From Gemmatimonas aurantiaca T-27 (GTDB taxonomy: Bacteria; Gemmatimonadota; Gemmatimonadetes; Gemmatimonadales; Gemmatimonadaceae), in contig NC_012489.1 in NCBI RefSeq assembly GCF_000010305.1, positions 2,301,646 to 2,365,645 on the forward strand: DNA of 64,000 bases, written 5' to 3'. The notes below the pieces were generated by a model. It did not search any database. It had not been told where the DNA came from and saw only the letters and a program-made list of their open reading frames with translations. How positions within the stretch are numbered: the first letter of the stretch is position 1; the number at the start of each line of letters is the position of its first letter. Made by a program: the position numbers and the translations under genes. Positions 63,686 to 64,000 of this stretch are shown in pieces.

Positions 63686-64000
63686 ATGCGGCCTACCAAC
63701 TGGCTACCGACGGCGTCTCAAACGCCTCTCCCTCCTCTCGTCGGCACTGACGGCGTGATCATTCGCCGAGTGGTATCGCTCGAGGAATACCAGGAATGTG
63801 TGCAGGTCCAGGAAGAGATCTGGGGCCCCGGTTTCCGCGAGCTCGTCCCTGTCGCCATCCTGCTCGTCGCACAGAAACTCGGCGGCATCTGCGCGGCCGC
63901 CTTTGCCCCCGACGGACGCATGTTGGGGTTTGTCTTCGGCCTGACCGGCATCAAGGACGGCGAGCTTGCGCATTGGTCAGACCTCCTCGCGGTACGCTCC
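63686..64000 (+). CDS. GNAT-family acyltransferase, N-terminal part
   Basis: 105 codons from ATG 63686 to the window edge; no stop is reached. After a short Pro/Thr leader comes VIIRRVVSLEEYQECVQVQE, then WGPGFRELVPVAILLVAQ and MLGFVFGLTGIKDGE followed by AHWSDLLAVR. This resembles the GNAT-related group around COG3375 (predicted acetyltransferases). A GTG at 63755 is an alternative start that would remove the leader. The acyl-CoA site lies further on, outside the window. Confidence 0.75.
   Translation, partial: MRPTNWLPTASQTPLPPLVGTDGVIIRRVVSLEEYQECVQVQEEIWGPGFRELVPVAILLVAQKLGGICAAAFAPDGRMLGFVFGLTGIKDGELAHWSDLLAVRS

Overview
The window is a 64 kb stretch of a GC-rich bacterial chromosome. 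It is densely packed and mostly vertically inherited: I see no transposase, integrase, prophage or CRISPR array. The gene content fits a Gram-negative, TonB-dependent heterotroph. The pointers are several lipoproteins, a TonB-ExbB-ExbD-ExbD-TonB operon, GDP-deoxysugar genes, inositol-lipid genes and many secreted peptidases. My best guess is Gemmatimonadota (Gemmatimonas-like); this comes from overall gene style and was not tested by phylogeny.

Layout. (1) 1-6.1 kb, minus: sugar-nucleotide genes (gmd, a GDP-4-keto-6-deoxymannose reductase, a WbpD-type acetyltransferase, the start of a Gfo/Idh/MocA oxidoreductase) with carB inside the same overlapping series. (2) 6.1-9.5 kb, minus: rpmB, then the alpha operon rpmJ-rpsM-rpsK-rpsD-rpoA-rplQ. 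(3) 9.7-13.3 kb, minus: smpB-amidase-pyrD-pyrF, joined by a 2-bp gap and 4-bp overlaps. (4) 13.4-26.3 kb: tRNA-Leu(CAG), then a long minus series with an Rrf2 regulator, aspartase, an MBL hydrolase, trxB, an orphan Rossmann/Cys-cluster protein, an SDR, a PHP phosphoesterase, a 2-oxoacid dehydrogenase E2, a lipoprotein, inositol-3-phosphate synthase and a CDP-alcohol phosphatidyltransferase. (5) 26.4-34.2 kb: cell-wall amino-sugar salvage, with NamZ divergent from a serine hydrolase, an IscA-type protein, a NagB-LmbE fusion, an SSS symporter and a BadF-type kinase. (6) 34.2-34.5 kb: a repeat-only intergenic region. (7) 34.5-40.8 kb, minus: two transporters and the TonB/Exb operon. (8) 41.0-46.1 kb, minus: four consecutive two-component genes. 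(9) 46.3-52.4 kb: Hsp20, peroxiredoxin, a REC-GGDEF-EAL protein, flotillin/NfeD and a collagen-like lipoprotein. (10) 52.4-64 kb: tRNA-Ala(TGC), an SSS symporter, and a set of exported hydrolases (M20, D-aminoacylase-like, M19 dipeptidase, serine hydrolase, CocE) around a GntR/FCD regulator. The window ends inside a GNAT acyltransferase.

The most interesting points are: the amino-sugar/muropeptide salvage island with its deaminase-deacetylase fusion; an NtrC-type regulator with altered GAFTGA and Walker B motifs; the 15-bp/9-bp repeat region between two convergent genes; candidate GntR operators bracketing the peptidase cluster; an apparent inositol-phospholipid pathway; and an unidentified Rossmann protein with a cysteine cluster. 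Nothing here is clearly a wholly new defence or mobile system. Minus-strand genes often join by 4-bp start/stop overlaps, frequently GTGA, and I used these to choose several starts.
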